The notes: generated by a model not told the origin, from the letters alone. Shown: positions 1-9,064, counted from the stretch's first letter. The stretch: DNA of 64,000 bases from Alkalihalobacillus sp. CinArs1 (GCF_947387515.1 NZ_CANDOB010000001.1:434001-498000), one strand, 5' to 3'. A program made the numbers and translations.

Positions 1-612
1 GGTTTAAAGCACCATCTAGACGCAAAAGCACATCAAGAAGAAGTGGTCGTTGTTGATTTGATGCAACCTTTGTTAGACGCCTTCACAAAGAAATTTAATA
101 TAGAGCCACGTCGTCAACCTGGACAAATGCGGAAGCTAGACGAGGACTATTTTAAGCGAGTGGAAGCGATTGAGTTTGCTGTAAAATACGATGATGGTCA
201 GGAAGTTTGGGGACTAAAGCATGCAGACATCGTGTTAGTAGGGGTGTCTAGAACATCGAAGACCCCACTTTCAATGTACTTAGCCAACAAGCAATATAAG
301 GTAGCGAATATACCGCTCATTCCAGAAGTTCCTCCTCCTCAAGAATTATTTAATGTACCAAGAAAGAAATGCATCGGGTTGATGATTTCACCTGAGAAAC
401 TATATGAGATCAGAAAAGAACGATTAAAAAGTCTTGGTTTAACAAACTCAGCCAACTATGCATCACTCGATCGAATCTTCGATGAAATGACAAGCGCTGA
501 AAACATTATGAAACGAATAGGATGTCCAGTGATCGATGTTTCTAATAAAGCGATTGAAGAGACAGCTGATATTATCTTATCCATCATTAATAAAAGGGAG
601 AGCTTTAAATAA
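1..612 (+). CDS. yqfL: Pyruvate, phosphate dikinase regulatory protein (YqfL/DUF299 family), 5' truncated
   Basis: The frame is open from base 1, so the gene begins before the window; about 203 C-terminal codons of a roughly 270-residue family remain. The visible P-loop-like stretch GVSRTSKTPLSMYLA followed by ANIPLIPEVPPP is the nucleotide-binding signature of the bifunctional PPDK regulatory protein. Members phosphorylate a Thr next to the catalytic His of PPDK with ADP (inactivation) and remove it by phosphorolysis (activation). The stop overlaps the ppdK start by one base (TAATG), so the two are translationally coupled and the partner is clear. An apparent GTG at 43 is internal, because conserved-looking sequence continues upstream of it. 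In some Bacillus the homologue also works with the repressor CcpN; no such gene is visible here. Confidence 0.93.
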   Translation, partial: GLKHHLDAKAHQEEVVVVDLMQPLLDAFTKKFNIEPRRQPGQMRKLDEDYFKRVEAIEFAVKYDDGQEVWGLKHADIVLVGVSRTSKTPLSMYLANKQYKVANIPLIPEVPPPQELFNVPRKKCIGLMISPEKLYEIRKERLKSLGLTNSANYASLDRIFDEMTSAENIMKRIGCPVIDVSNKAIEETADIILSIINKRESFK

Positions 613-3287
613 TGGACAACAAATTTGTATTCTTATTTGATCATTCCAAAAATGGCGGCAAGGAACTACTCGGCGGTAAGGGAGCAAATTTAGCAGAGAT
701 GACGCGTATCGGATTGCCCGTACCGTACGGTTTTACAATATCTACTGCCGCTTGCAGAGCCTACTATGATGCCGGACAAACGATTTCTCCTGAAGTCAAA
801 TCACAAGTATTAGAAGCATTAAAAACACTTGAAAACAAGACTGATAAACAATTTGGTAATCCGATCAATCCACTCCTCGTATCGGTACGATCAGGAGCTG
901 TTCATTCGATGCCAGGGATGATGGACACTGTACTCAATCTTGGAATGAACGATGATACAGTAAGAGGTATGGCAGAACTTACAAATAATCCTCGTTTCGC
1001 ATATGATTCTTACCGTCGCTTTATTCAAATGTTCAGCAACGTCGTGCTAGATATTGATCACTACCATTTTGAACATCTGCTAGAAGACTTTCGAGAAAAA
1101 CATGGATACCAATCTGATACAGAACTATCAGCCGAAGATTGGAAAGTAGTGATCGAAGAATTCAAAACAATCGTACGTCAACAAGCGAACAGAAGCTTTC
1201 CTGAAGATCCTAAGGACCAACTTTTTCTTACGATCGATGCCGTGTTTGATTCATGGAACAATCAGCGTGCAGTCCTTTATCGCCGCCTCCACGACATTCC
1301 GGGTCATCTTGGGACAGCTGTTAATATTCAAAGCATGGTATTTGGAAATATGGGAGAAGATTCTGGAACTGGCGTTGCTTTTACCCGCAACCCATCCACT
1401 GGAGAGTCAAAGCTTTATGGAGAATATTTAATCAATGCGCAAGGCGAGGATGTCGTTGCAGGGATCCGTACTCCACGCCCGATTTCCACCCTAAAAGATG
1501 AAATGCCAGATGTGTTTAAGCAATTGGTAGATACGTGCAACCTATTAGAAGATCACTACAAAGATATGCAGGACATTGAGTTTACTGTTGAACGCGGAAA
1601 ACTATTTATCCTTCAAACGCGAACAGGAAAAAGAACTGCTCAAGCAGCGATTCGAATTGCTGTAGAAATGGTAAAGGAAAAGATTATGGATCAACGGACA
1701 GCGCTGCTACGCGTCGATCCTGATCAGCTAAGTCAGCTTCTGCACCACCGCCTCGATCCTAACAATAAGAGTAGCCAGTTAACGACCGGCTTGCCTGCTT
1801 CCCCAGGCGCAGCCACAGGAATCGTCGTTTTTGATGCGGATGAAGCTGAGGTACGATCAAAGAATAAAGAAAGAGTGATCCTCGTTCGTCCTGAAACGAC
1901 ACCTGATGATATTCATGGAATCGTGGCTGCTCAAGCTACTGTTACGAGCAGAGGTGGCATGACGAGCCATGCAGCTGTCGTAGCTCGAGGGATGGGAAAA
2001 GCCTGTATATGCGGATGTGATTCATTAAAAATAAATCTTGAGGCGAAGCAATTTATGGTAGGCTCCACAACCGTTCATGAAGGAGATACCATTACGATCG
2101 ATGGCTCAACAGGTCACATCTTTCTCGGTGAAATTCCGATGATCGAACCTGAGCTATCTGACGATTTCCTATTACTGCTTCGTTGGGCCGATGAAGAAGC
2201 AAATATGGAAGTACGAGCGAATGCAGATAATCCAATCGATGCAAAGAAAGCACTCGATTTTGGAGCGAAAGGCATTGGACTTTGCCGTACAGAGCACATG
2301 TTCATGGATGCTTCACGCATTCCTACAGTACGAAGTATGATTCTCTCTGAAACAACTGAGGAACGGAAGGAAGCACTTGAAAAGCTCCTCCCTATGCAGC
2401 AAGAGGATTTCGAAGGAATTTTTGAAACGATGCAGGGCCATCCCATTACAGTACGGTTATTAGACCCACCGCTGCATGAGTTTTTACCAGACAAAGAAGA
2501 GCTTCTTGTTGCGGTGACTAAGCTACAACTTACGGATCCAGACTCAAACGAGTTACGAGAGAAACAAAATCTCCTCCGAAAAGTGAAAGTATTGGAGGAA
2601 TCTAACCCGATGTTAGGACATCGTGGTTGTCGTTTAGGAATGATCCACCCTGAAATCTATGAAATGCAAGTTATCGCTATTTTTAACGCGATGGCAAACG
2701 TGATAAAAAAGGGAATAAGTGTGAAACCTGAAATCATGATTCCACTAGTGAGCCATGTGAACGAACTAAAAGAGATGCGTCAGCTCGTGGTCACGATCGG
2801 AAATAAGCTGCAGGAAGAAACAGGTCAAGAATTTAACTATCTTGTTGGCACGATGATCGAAACCCCTCGTGCTGCACTAACAGCCGACCAGGTTGCAGAA
2901 GAAGCAGACTTTTTCTCTTTCGGAACGAATGACCTCACGCAAACAACCTATGGTTTTAGTCGAGATGATGCAGAAGGCAAGTTTCTCCAACATTATGTGG
3001 AGAGCGACATCCTCCCAAAAAATCCGTTCGTTTCACTAGACAAGGACGGCGTTGGAAAATTAGTAGAAAACGGTGTCAAACTAGGAAGGAAAACAAAACC
3101 TACTTTAAAAACGGGAATTTGCGGAGAACACGGCGGAGAAAAGGAGTCGATCGATTTCTGTTTCCAAAAGGGATTGGATTATGTAAGCTGCTCACCTTTC
3201 CGCGTTCCATCCGCAAGGCTCGCGGCCGCACAGGCTACCATCCGCAAGGAGAATAATAAGAGTCTTCATCAACCACAGTACAATTAA
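612..3287 (+). CDS. ppdK: Pyruvate, phosphate dikinase
   Basis: Cytosolic enzyme interconverting pyruvate, ATP and Pi with PEP, AMP and PPi. At 891 residues it is full length. The N-terminal ATP-grasp domain starts with GGKGANLAEM near residue 21; the central phosphohistidine domain carries GGMTSHAAVVARGMGKACI with the catalytic His at residue 453, preceded by the Thr that the upstream regulator should modify; the C-terminal TIM barrel ends with GICGEHGGE, putting the catalytic Cys at residue 837. The start is chosen for the TAATG overlap with the regulator gene and the GGGAG at 597-601. The intact His, Thr and Cys argue for an active, regulated enzyme. A bidirectional terminator follows. Its probable role is PEP supply from pyruvate, or PPi-linked glycolysis. 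Confidence 0.97.
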   Translation: MDNKFVFLFDHSKNGGKELLGGKGANLAEMTRIGLPVPYGFTISTAACRAYYDAGQTISPEVKSQVLEALKTLENKTDKQFGNPINPLLVSVRSGAVHSMPGMMDTVLNLGMNDDTVRGMAELTNNPRFAYDSYRRFIQMFSNVVLDIDHYHFEHLLEDFREKHGYQSDTELSAEDWKVVIEEFKTIVRQQANRSFPEDPKDQLFLTIDAVFDSWNNQRAVLYRRLHDIPGHLGTAVNIQSMVFGNMGEDSGTGVAFTRNPSTGESKLYGEYLINAQGEDVVAGIRTPRPISTLKDEMPDVFKQLVDTCNLLEDHYKDMQDIEFTVERGKLFILQTRTGKRTAQAAIRIAVEMVKEKIMDQRTALLRVDPDQLSQLLHHRLDPNNKSSQLTTGLPASPGAATGIVVFDADEAEVRSKNKERVILVRPETTPDDIHGIVAAQATVTSRGGMTSHAAVVARGMGKACICGCDSLKINLEAKQFMVGSTTVHEGDTITIDGSTGHIFLGEIPMIEPELSDDFLLLLRWADEEANMEVRANADNPIDAKKALDFGAKGIGLCRTEHMFMDASRIPTVRSMILSETTEERKEALEKLLPMQQEDFEGIFETMQGHPITVRLLDPPLHEFLPDKEELLVAVTKLQLTDPDSNELREKQNLLRKVKVLEESNPMLGHRGCRLGMIHPEIYEMQVIAIFNAMANVIKKGISVKPEIMIPLVSHVNELKEMRQLVVTIGNKLQEETGQEFNYLVGTMIETPRAALTADQVAEEADFFSFGTNDLTQTTYGFSRDDAEGKFLQHYVESDILPKNPFVSLDKDGVGKLVENGVKLGRKTKPTLKTGICGEHGGEKESIDFCFQKGLDYVSCSPFRVPSARLAAAQATIRKENNKSLHQPQYN

Positions 3288-3330
3288 TCGTTCTGAACAG
3301 AAAACTTCACCGAAATCTTAAGAAAAACAA

Positions 3331-3360
3331 AAGGCAAGAGGGCTCCCCTCTTGCCTTTTT
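3331..3360. terminator. Bidirectional intrinsic terminator between ppdK and pheA
   Basis: The stem AAGGCAAGAGG / CCTCTTGCCTT is flanked by a T-run on the plus side and by an A-run that gives a U-tract on the minus side. It ends ppdK from the left and pheA, whose stop codon touches it, from the right. Confidence 0.9.
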
Positions 3361-4222
3361 ATTTCCCATTGACTACAAAACAAGGATATTCACCTAGCAC
3401 TGAGATTCCGATTCCTAATGCCTTAATCTCTTCCATTACGCCTTTTAACAAGATTTCTTTGTTCGGTCTTTCGACATCGATAATGAAGAAGTAGTTCCCA
3501 AGGCCCGTTTTCATCGGACGGGACTCAATTTTCGTTAAGTTGAGGTTTCTCCATGCGAATGCAGAAAGCACTTGATGTAGAGCACCTGGATAATCGGACG
3601 GCAGAATAATCTTATACGTGACCCGATCTTCTCTAAAAAGGGACGTCCTCGGTAATGGTTCAGGTGTTTTATGTACGACTAAAAAACGAGTATCATTATC
3701 TTCTGTATCGTGAATGTTCGACCTTGCTATCTTTAATCCGTATTTTTCGGCAGCAAGATCATTTCCGATGGCAGCTTCACGAGTATCACCTGAATCCCTT
3801 ACAAACTCAGCCGCTGCACTCGTGGAAGCAACATTCTTCAATTCAACTTCAGGAAGTTCGTGTTGAAGAAAATGATGACATTGAGCAATGGCGTGAGGAT
3901 GGGATTGAACCGTCTTGATATCACTCAAATTCTCTAGTTCTGGTAAGACGAGTAAATGCTGACGAATCGGTAGTACAAGCTCTCCTACTATAGGAAGTGA
4001 AACTTGTTGAGACAGTAGATCGAGGGTCATATTGACGGAGCCTTCAATCGTGTTTTCTAATGGCACGACTCCATAATCGATACGACCTTCTTCAACCGCT
4101 TCAAGACAAGTCTTGATCGTAGGAAACGGTATTCTATCTTCTTTTTCGAACAAAGTTTTAGCAGCGATTTCAGTAAAGGTCCCCTCAGGACCTAAAAAAC
4201 CAATTTTCGATTGACTTTTCAT
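3359..4222 (-). CDS. pheA: Prephenate dehydratase
   Basis: Converts prephenate to phenylpyruvate in phenylalanine biosynthesis. The 287-residue monofunctional form has the periplasmic-binding-protein-like catalytic half starting KIGFLGPEGTFTE, the conserved catalytic-region motif DNDTRFLVV near residue 180, and a C-terminal ACT domain with LTKIESRP, the phenylalanine-binding signature. No chorismate mutase domain is fused. It starts 9 bases after the ACT-domain gene and is the last gene of the spo0B-obg-ACT-pheA string, ending in the terminator shared with ppdK. The start ATG follows GGGGGAAGAC at good spacing. Feedback inhibition by phenylalanine is expected from the intact ESRP motif. Confidence 0.96.
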   Translation of the reverse strand: MKSQSKIGFLGPEGTFTEIAAKTLFEKEDRIPFPTIKTCLEAVEEGRIDYGVVPLENTIEGSVNMTLDLLSQQVSLPIVGELVLPIRQHLLVLPELENLSDIKTVQSHPHAIAQCHHFLQHELPEVELKNVASTSAAAEFVRDSGDTREAAIGNDLAAEKYGLKIARSNIHDTEDNDTRFLVVHKTPEPLPRTSLFREDRVTYKIILPSDYPGALHQVLSAFAWRNLNLTKIESRPMKTGLGNYFFIIDVERPNKEILLKGVMEEIKALGIGISVLGEYPCFVVNGK

Positions 4223-4231
4223 GTCTTCCCC

Positions 4232-4681
4232 CTATGCTCCTGAGCCAATAATTTCTGCATTGTTCACAGCTTCAATCTGTTTGATTCTATCGATTAAGCT
4301 ATTCAATTGCAAGTCTGATTCTCCTATTTCCATCGTTAAGATAACTGTCGCGTATCCTTGAAGAGGTATCGTCTGGTTGATTGTAAGGATATTGCACCCA
4401 AGTGATGCAACGGTGCTCAAAACGTTAGATAGAGCTCCTGAGCGATCTTCTAGGTGAATCGAGAGCGTGAAGATCTGTTCGATGATCATCGTATGGAATG
4501 GAAGGATCGTATCCCGATATTTATAAAAAGCACTTCGGCTCACCCCTACTTGATCGATTGCTTCTCTTACAGAATCTGCAGCGCCACTTTCGAGCAGCAG
4601 CTTAGCCTTAAGTGTTTTTAGCATGGAATCGGATAAGACGTCTTCACGTACTAAGAAAAAGTTTTTCTCGCCATTACTCAT
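4232..4681 (-). CDS. pheB: ACT-domain protein of the PheB/ThrR (UPF0735) family
   Basis: 149 residues. It opens with a short winged-helix-like region (EKNFFLVREDVLSDSMLKT, then VREAIDQVGVSRSAFYKYRD, which reads as a helix-turn-helix) followed by an ACT domain (FTLSIHLEDRSGALSNVLS). A longer frame reaches 4708, but the ATG at 4681 has GGAGAGAGGTG nine bases upstream and gives the usual family length, so it is preferred. The family was long annotated with phenylalanine or chorismate metabolism because of its place beside pheA; the B. subtilis relative has been described as a DNA-binding threonine-biosynthesis regulator. DNA binding by this copy is inferred from the helix-turn-helix pattern. An intrinsic terminator separates it from obg, so it may have its own expression. 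Confidence 0.88.
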   Translation of the reverse strand: MSNGEKNFFLVREDVLSDSMLKTLKAKLLLESGAADSVREAIDQVGVSRSAFYKYRDTILPFHTMIIEQIFTLSIHLEDRSGALSNVLSTVASLGCNILTINQTIPLQGYATVILTMEIGESDLQLNSLIDRIKQIEAVNNAEIIGSGA

Positions 4682-4720
4682 TACTTCTTTCACCTCTCTC
4701 CTAATCACAAGTAGATTTGC

Positions 4721-4746
4721 AAAAAAGACCGCCCACTTGGACAGTC
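4721..4746 (-). terminator. Intrinsic terminator between obg and pheB
   Basis: On the minus strand GACTGTCC-AAGT-GGGCGGTC forms an 8-bp stem (two G-U pairs) followed by six T. It lies 12 bases after the obg stop and 40 bases before the pheB start, so only read-through from obg would reach pheB-pheA. Confidence 0.8.
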
Positions 4747-4757
4747 TTCTGCTTAGA

Positions 4758-6041
4758 TCAATCTACAAACTCAAATTCAAACTCAAGGATCCGAACAGCG
4801 TCTCCATCTTCCGCTCCTCGTTCACGCAATGCCTCATCAATGCCCAAGCTACGCATTTGTTGAGCAAATCTGCGAACGTTGTCTTCACGATCAAAGTCTG
4901 TCATCTTGAAGAGTCGTTCAATACGAGGACCGTTCACAATAAATGTACCGTCGTCATCACGCGTTATATAGAAATCAGGCGCTTCTTTCTCATGACGGTA
5001 AACGACTCTGCTTTCTTCTTCCTTCTCCTCGTCGAGCGGGAATTCAGGCGTCGTTTCTAACTTATCTGCAATTTCAAATAGGAGTTCTTGTAACCCCTGT
5101 CTTGTAACTGCTGAGATCGGATAGATCGGATAGTCTTCTTGAAGCTTCTCTTTAAAGATCTTCAGATTCTCTTCAGAATCAGGCAAGTCCATTTTGTTCG
5201 CAACGATAATCTGAGGACGTTCCATAAGACGCATCTTATACTGTTTTAGTTCCTCGTTAATTTTTTCATAATCTTCGAATGGATCTCTGCCTTCCATCCC
5301 TGACATATCGATGACATGAACGATAACGCGCGTACGCTCGATGTGTCTTAGGAACTGATGTCCTAAGCCAACACCTTCATGTGCACCTTCAATAAGTCCA
5401 GGAAGATCAGCCATTACAAAACTACGTCCATCTTTCGTATCGACAACACCTAGGTTCGGTGCGATCGTTGTAAAATGATACGCAGCGATTTTCGGTTTTG
5501 CTGCGGAAACAACTGATAATAACGTCGATTTCCCTACACTTGGGAATCCGACTAAACCAACGTCTGCGAGGACCTTCAATTCAAGAGTAACTTCTCTCTC
5601 TTCTCCCGGCTCTCCATTCTCTGATAGCTCTGGAGCAGGATTTGATGGAGAAGCGAACCTTGTATTTCCTCTGCCTCCACGACCACCTCTTGCAATTGTA
5701 GCGCGTTGACCGTGCTCAGTTAAGTCAGCAATTCGTTCACCAGTATCTGCATAGGAAACGACCGTTCCAGGTGGAACTTTAACGACCATATCTTCAGCAC
5801 CACGGCCATGCTGGTTCTTCGAACGACCATGTTCACCAGTCTTTGCCTTAAAGTGACGGTTATAACGGAAGTCCATCAGAGTACGGAGACCTTCCTCAAC
5901 TTCGAAGATGACGCTTGCGCCTTTTCCTCCATCTCCTCCGGCAGGTCCACCGTCTGGTACATATTTCTCTCTACGAAAAGCTACCATGCCGTTTCCGCCA
6001 TCGCCAGCTTTTACAAATATTTTGACCTGATCTACAAACAT
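4758..6041 (-). CDS. obgE: GTPase Obg
   Basis: Essential ribosome-associated GTPase (50S maturation, stress signalling; in B. subtilis needed for Spo0 phosphorelay activation). The 427 residues show three domains: a glycine-rich Obg fold (residues 1-158, [18 protein letters not shown] onward), the G domain with [11 protein letters not shown] (G1), [16 protein letters not shown] (G3), NKMDL (G4) and SAVTRQG (G5), and the C-terminal OCT domain (from about 345, ending FEFEFVD). It starts 9 bases after spo0B, the conserved Bacillus pairing. The Shine-Dalgarno sequence AATGAGGTGAAAG precedes the ATG. Confidence 0.97.
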   Translation of the reverse strand: MFVDQVKIFVKAGDGGNGMVAFRREKYVPDGGPAGGDGGKGASVIFEVEEGLRTLMDFRYNRHFKAKTGEHGRSKNQHGRGAEDMVVKVPPGTVVSYADTGERIADLTEHGQRATIARGGRGGRGNTRFASPSNPAPELSENGEPGEEREVTLELKVLADVGLVGFPSVGKSTLLSVVSAAKPKIAAYHFTTIAPNLGVVDTKDGRSFVMADLPGLIEGAHEGVGLGHQFLRHIERTRVIVHVIDMSGMEGRDPFEDYEKINEELKQYKMRLMERPQIIVANKMDLPDSEENLKIFKEKLQEDYPIYPISAVTRQGLQELLFEIADKLETTPEFPLDEEKEEESRVVYRHEKEAPDFYITRDDDGTFIVNGPRIERLFKMTDFDREDNVRRFAQQMRSLGIDEALRERGAEDGDAVRILEFEFEFVD

Positions 6042-6050
6042 TCTTTCACC

Positions 6051-6584
6051 TCATTTAATCAAAAACGTGCTTACAAGCTCATTTTCTGAGTGTTCAAATC
6101 GAGTCAGATGAGCACTTTTGATTTCAAAATTCTCGAATTCATCTTTGAGCTTTTGTGAATTAGCATACTCACCTTGAAAATCAAAAACTAGATGAATTTC
6201 TTCATGATACAGCTGAAGCGTCAACAGTAAGTGATGATCTGCAGGATAGGTCACCTGTCCTTCGATCGCTTCTGTACACCGAGCAACTAATTCAATCAGT
6301 TCTGTTTCATAGCTAGATATATCGTATTCATCCCCGATGACTTCAAAATCCAACTGAAATAAATGGTTACACCAGTTAAACGTCAGTATATATTCTGTAA
6401 GTTTTGGGGCATTTAAATTCGATAATTTTGCTTCTTGTCTTGACTGGATAATAATCTCTTCGATAATTTCCTTAGCTCGGTCTATGTGATCGAGGGCCAG
6501 GTTCCCTTTGATTAACTGCAGACGATTCAACCAATCATGTCGAGAATGGCGCAGTACTTCAAAGGTATTCCAATTTTTAGACAT
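6051..6584 (-). CDS. spo0B: Sporulation initiation phosphotransferase Spo0B
   Basis: Transfers phosphate from Spo0F~P to Spo0A in the sporulation phosphorelay. At 177 residues it has the four-helix-bundle phosphotransferase start with RHSRHDWLNRLQLIKGNL; the phosphorylated His is residue 16 (the HDWLN His). The C-terminal half is the degenerate kinase-like domain, poorly conserved in the family. The start is set by GGGAG seven bases upstream of the ATG. It is the first gene of spo0B-obg, with an extended -10 promoter about 35 bases upstream. Identification rests on the HDWLNRLQ motif and linkage to obg. Confidence 0.95.
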   Translation of the reverse strand: MSKNWNTFEVLRHSRHDWLNRLQLIKGNLALDHIDRAKEIIEEIIIQSRQEAKLSNLNAPKLTEYILTFNWCNHLFQLDFEVIGDEYDISSYETELIELVARCTEAIEGQVTYPADHHLLLTLQLYHEEIHLVFDFQGEYANSQKLKDEFENFEIKSAHLTRFEHSENELVSTFLIK

Positions 6585-6617
6585 ATTTGCACTCCCAATA
6601 CTCTATCCATTTCCTTC

Positions 6618-6626
6618 ATTATAACA
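6618..6626 (-). promoter_or_regulatory. Extended -10 promoter of spo0B-obg
   Basis: The minus strand reads TGTTATAAT, a perfect TATAAT with the TG extension, about 34 bases upstream of the spo0B start. No good -35 exists at 16-18 bases (TTGAAA is 23 bases away), which is tolerable for an extended -10 sigma-A promoter. Confidence 0.6.
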
Positions 6627-6724
6627 ATAATTGCATTTCATATTGTTTTCAAAAGAAATCGATCCCTAGTTGTTTTTCATCGTGCATCGTCACTCGACTG
6701 TTAGTTATTAAAGTCTATCGTATC

Positions 6725-6755
6725 AAAAAACTCTAACCGAACGGTTAGAGTTTTT
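6725..6755 (-). terminator. Terminator of the rplU-prp-rpmA operon
   Basis: The stem CTCTAACC-GTTC-GGTTAGAG in the minus reading is followed by TTTTTTG and lies directly after the rpmA stop. It is near-symmetric and has a T-run on both sides. Confidence 0.88.
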
Positions 6756-6764
6756 CTTAGCTGC

Positions 6765-7055
6765 TTACGCTTCTTTCGCAACTGGATATACACTTACTTG
6801 TTTACGGTCACGTCCAAGGCGCTCAAACTTAACAACGCCATCGATTTTCGCGTATAGAGTGTCGTCTCCACCGCGGCCAACGTTTGTACCAGGATAAATC
6901 TTAGTTCCACGCTGACGGAAAAGGATAGAGCCACCGGATACGATTTGGCCATCTGCGCTCTTAGCTCCAAGACGCTTGGAGATTGAGTCACGACCGTTCT
7001 TCGTACTACCTACACCTTTTTTGGATGCGAAAAACTGAAGGTTCATTTTCAACAT
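6765..7055 (-). CDS. rpmA: 50S ribosomal protein L27 with cleavable N-terminal extension
   Basis: Large-subunit protein whose N-terminal tail reaches the peptidyl-transferase centre. The ATG at 7055 gives 96 residues beginning [21 protein letters not shown]; a longer open frame to 7163 lacks family similarity and overlaps prp. The stretch before [11 protein letters not shown] contains MNLQFFA, the Firmicutes extension removed by the Prp protease to expose the functional tail. Prp is the adjacent upstream gene (13-base gap), so substrate and protease are co-transcribed. GGAGGTGGGACATT precedes the start. It is the last gene before a strong terminator. Confidence 0.96.
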   Translation of the reverse strand: MLKMNLQFFASKKGVGSTKNGRDSISKRLGAKSADGQIVSGGSILFRQRGTKIYPGTNVGRGGDDTLYAKIDGVVKFERLGRDRKQVSVYPVAKEA

Positions 7056-7068
7056 AATGTCCCACCTC

Positions 7069-7401
7069 CTATGTGTGAGTGATTTGAATATGATTACCGT
7101 ATTCTTCGGCAATTGAGGAAATAGAAACTTCCATTCCTCGAAGAAGAAGTTGAACATTCTCATCTGTACGCTGCTCTAAACGAGCAGGAACTGTACAACT
7201 AAGATAGCCCCCTTCATCTTCCATGTCAATTATGAGTTCTACATCACAAAGGGATTCAATTGCATTAACCGCCCCGAACGTTACAGCAGATACGCCAGCA
7301 CACACAATATCATAACCATGTGGTCCAGCATCTGCATGTCCAGAGAGAGAAAATGAAATGATTCTGTCATGAGAATCGCGTTTCACTTTGAAACGAATCA
7401 T
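7069..7401 (-). CDS. prp: Ribosomal processing cysteine protease Prp
   Basis: 110-residue cysteine protease that cleaves the N-terminal extension of L27. The catalytic pair is visible in [20 protein letters not shown]: His22 and Cys34, the same positions as in the characterised Staphylococcus enzyme. It corresponds to the gene called ysxB in B. subtilis. It sits between rplU and rpmA with gaps of 11 and 13 bases. The substrate signature LQFFA in L27 next door confirms the assignment. Confidence 0.95.
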   Translation of the reverse strand: MIRFKVKRDSHDRIISFSLSGHADAGPHGYDIVCAGVSAVTFGAVNAIESLCDVELIIDMEDEGGYLSCTVPARLEQRTDENVQLLLRGMEVSISSIAEEYGNHIQITHT

Positions 7402-7412
7402 GTCAGTAACCC

Positions 7413-7721
7413 TTATGCGTTGATTTTGTCAATGACTACTTTTGTGTAAGGCTGACGATGGCCTTGCTTACGACGGTAATTTTTCTTTGGCTTATATTTA
7501 TAAACCGTGATTTTCTTACCTTTACCATGCTTGTCAACTTTACCAGTTACAGTAGCGCCTTCTACGATAGGAGAACCAACTTTAACGTCATCTCCACCTA
7601 CCATTAGCACACGGTCAAAAGTAACAGTTTCACCTGCTTCTGTGTTAAGAAGCTCGATGTAAACTTCCTGACCTTCAGTAACTTTGATTTGTTTACCACC
7701 AGTTTCAATAATTGCGTACAT
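7413..7721 (-). CDS. rplU: 50S ribosomal protein L21
   Basis: The 102-residue form beginning [21 protein letters not shown] is typical. The frame is open to 7754, but the ATG at 7721 follows AGAGGAGGTGCACGT, the best ribosome-binding site in the region. The C-terminal [20 protein letters not shown] is the rRNA-binding L21 signature. It is the first gene of rplU-prp-rpmA, expressed from a strong promoter with a structured leader. Confidence 0.96.
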   Translation of the reverse strand: MYAIIETGGKQIKVTEGQEVYIELLNTEAGETVTFDRVLMVGGDDVKVGSPIVEGATVTGKVDKHGKGKKITVYKYKPKKNYRRKQGHRQPYTKVVIDKINA

Positions 7722-7831
7722 ACGTGCACCTCCTCTAATACTCAGACTCGCCATTACAGGTGCTAGAACACTAGCTTAGAAACCTGATTTTGAGCGGTTG
7801 TAGCTCTTTGGGTGCTTCCAAACGAACTAAC
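7722..7831 (-). promoter_or_regulatory. Candidate L21 autoregulatory mRNA leader
   Basis: About 110 bases of untranslated leader separate the promoter from rplU. It can fold CAGGT...ACCTG around the perfect hairpin GCTAG-TGTT-CTAGC close to the Shine-Dalgarno sequence. Firmicute rplU transcripts commonly carry an L21 ribosomal-protein leader; position and structure fit, but the consensus was not aligned. No terminator is seen in the leader, so control would be translational. Confidence 0.5.
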
Positions 7832-7837
7832 CACTAA

Positions 7838-7867
7838 ATCATACCATAGCTGAAAATACCGTGTCAA
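7838..7867 (-). promoter_or_regulatory. Sigma-A promoter of rplU-prp-rpmA
   Basis: TTGACA, 18-base spacer, TATGAT with a TG extension (TGGTATGAT): near consensus, as expected for a ribosomal protein operon. Confidence 0.85.
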
Positions 7868-7882
7868 TGCGATTATTTCGAG

Positions 7883-9031
7883 TTAATCAAGCTCTAACAA
7901 AAGCTTATGAAACGGCAAACCATCCTTCTTTCTCTGAAGCTCGATCAATCCAAATTTCGTAAAGCCTCCTACCACCATTCTCGAGTCCGTTTTGGCGGCT
8001 TCTTTTAGAAGTTGTAACAGCTCATTCTTGTCACTTTCTACCATGGGGAGCGGATCGATCAGGATCGTACCAGAGATATTCCTTAATCTAATTTGTTCCA
8101 AGATCTTAAGGATAGCAGCTTCGTTTACACTTTTATGCGTTTCTTCAATAGATTGAAAAGCCGCTCCCCCGCTGTCGATGTCGATTGCAGTAAGGGCGCA
8201 AGTCGACTCGATATGAACGAACGCTTTTCCTACCTTCACGGTTGATCGTGAAAGTTCAGCTACCTTTTCCTTCAGTAGTCTTATGTTAGTGTGACTTTCA
8301 TCAACCTCAATAAGACTTGGATTGAACCCAAGTTGTTTGAACTCATCAGCAGCGTTTGAGGAATTTGTCACCACTTGATCTATCCGATCGAGCGGGTACA
8401 GCTTTTCAAGTCTGTCATTCGATTTCACAATTCTTGCTGGCGGATTCCTACTAGATGCTTTCTCTAAAATTGTTTTCCATTCATTCCTTTTATATGTAAG
8501 CTCTTCGACCAATTGATCAGCACTCAACTCTTTTGCTTTCGTACGGAAGATGACGCCTTCCTCACCAACGCAATGGTCTGTTGCGATCGATAACAATTCA
8601 TCTCTATCTTTGATAGACTTTGCCACAGCAGAGTAGCCTGCATAAGGCATATAAACCAATGTATCACTCGCTAAATGAATGAGCTCGGTGACGAGAGGAC
8701 CTTTCCGATCATACCCTTCATGCTTTACTTGAACTAAAAGAGCCTGTCCGACTTCTAAAAAATCAGAAACAGCCGGAGGTGTCTCGCCGACTGTCTTGTT
8801 CCTCTGCGCTTTTATCGTTTCACTTCCGTTCAATAAGCCTGGCTTTCCTCCTCCAAGCGAAACAAAAGCTGCGTTCTTTCCCTTTACCACATTATTGACG
8901 ACACCAAGAATAATATCGCCCTGCGATGGTTTGAAACGATTACGCTTCTCAATCCATAGGTCGATGATGTCGCCTTCCTTTTGAATAGCGACTACTCTCG
9001 AATCGTCTTTCTCAAGAACAAGTAACTGCAT
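7883..9031 (-). CDS. rng: RNase E/G-family ribonuclease, short form without zinc-link
   Basis: 382 residues. The N-terminal S1-like OB region (GDIILGVVNNVVKGKNAAFVSLGGGKPGLL, about 38-68) and the DNase I-like catalytic core are present: ALTAIDIDSGG and GTILIDPLP carry the two metal-binding aspartates D284 and D326, spaced as D303/D346 in E. coli RNase E, followed by FTKFGLIELQRKK. The protein ends about 13 residues after this, before the CPxC zinc-link and small domain used for dimer-of-dimers formation (E. coli RNase G is about 489 residues). It is not broken by a frameshift within the visible frame. B. subtilis itself lacks RNase E/G; other Bacillaceae carry one beside rplU. Role inferred: 5'-end-sensitive endonuclease in rRNA or mRNA processing, if active without the zinc-link. 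Confidence 0.85.
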   Translation of the reverse strand: MQLLVLEKDDSRVVAIQKEGDIIDLWIEKRNRFKPSQGDIILGVVNNVVKGKNAAFVSLGGGKPGLLNGSETIKAQRNKTVGETPPAVSDFLEVGQALLVQVKHEGYDRKGPLVTELIHLASDTLVYMPYAGYSAVAKSIKDRDELLSIATDHCVGEEGVIFRTKAKELSADQLVEELTYKRNEWKTILEKASSRNPPARIVKSNDRLEKLYPLDRIDQVVTNSSNAADEFKQLGFNPSLIEVDESHTNIRLLKEKVAELSRSTVKVGKAFVHIESTCALTAIDIDSGGAAFQSIEETHKSVNEAAILKILEQIRLRNISGTILIDPLPMVESDKNELLQLLKEAAKTDSRMVVGGFTKFGLIELQRKKDGLPFHKLLLELD

Positions 9032-9064
9032 TCCTTTTTACACCCTTTGATCGTTTTCTTTAGT

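Noticed and set aside
2114-2494. 126-codon minus-strand frame inside ppdK
   Set aside because: Ser/Arg-rich shadow of conserved ppdK sequence.
7056-7163. N-terminal extension of L27
   Set aside because: Overlaps prp and precedes a well-placed ATG with its own Shine-Dalgarno sequence; family length fits the shorter form.
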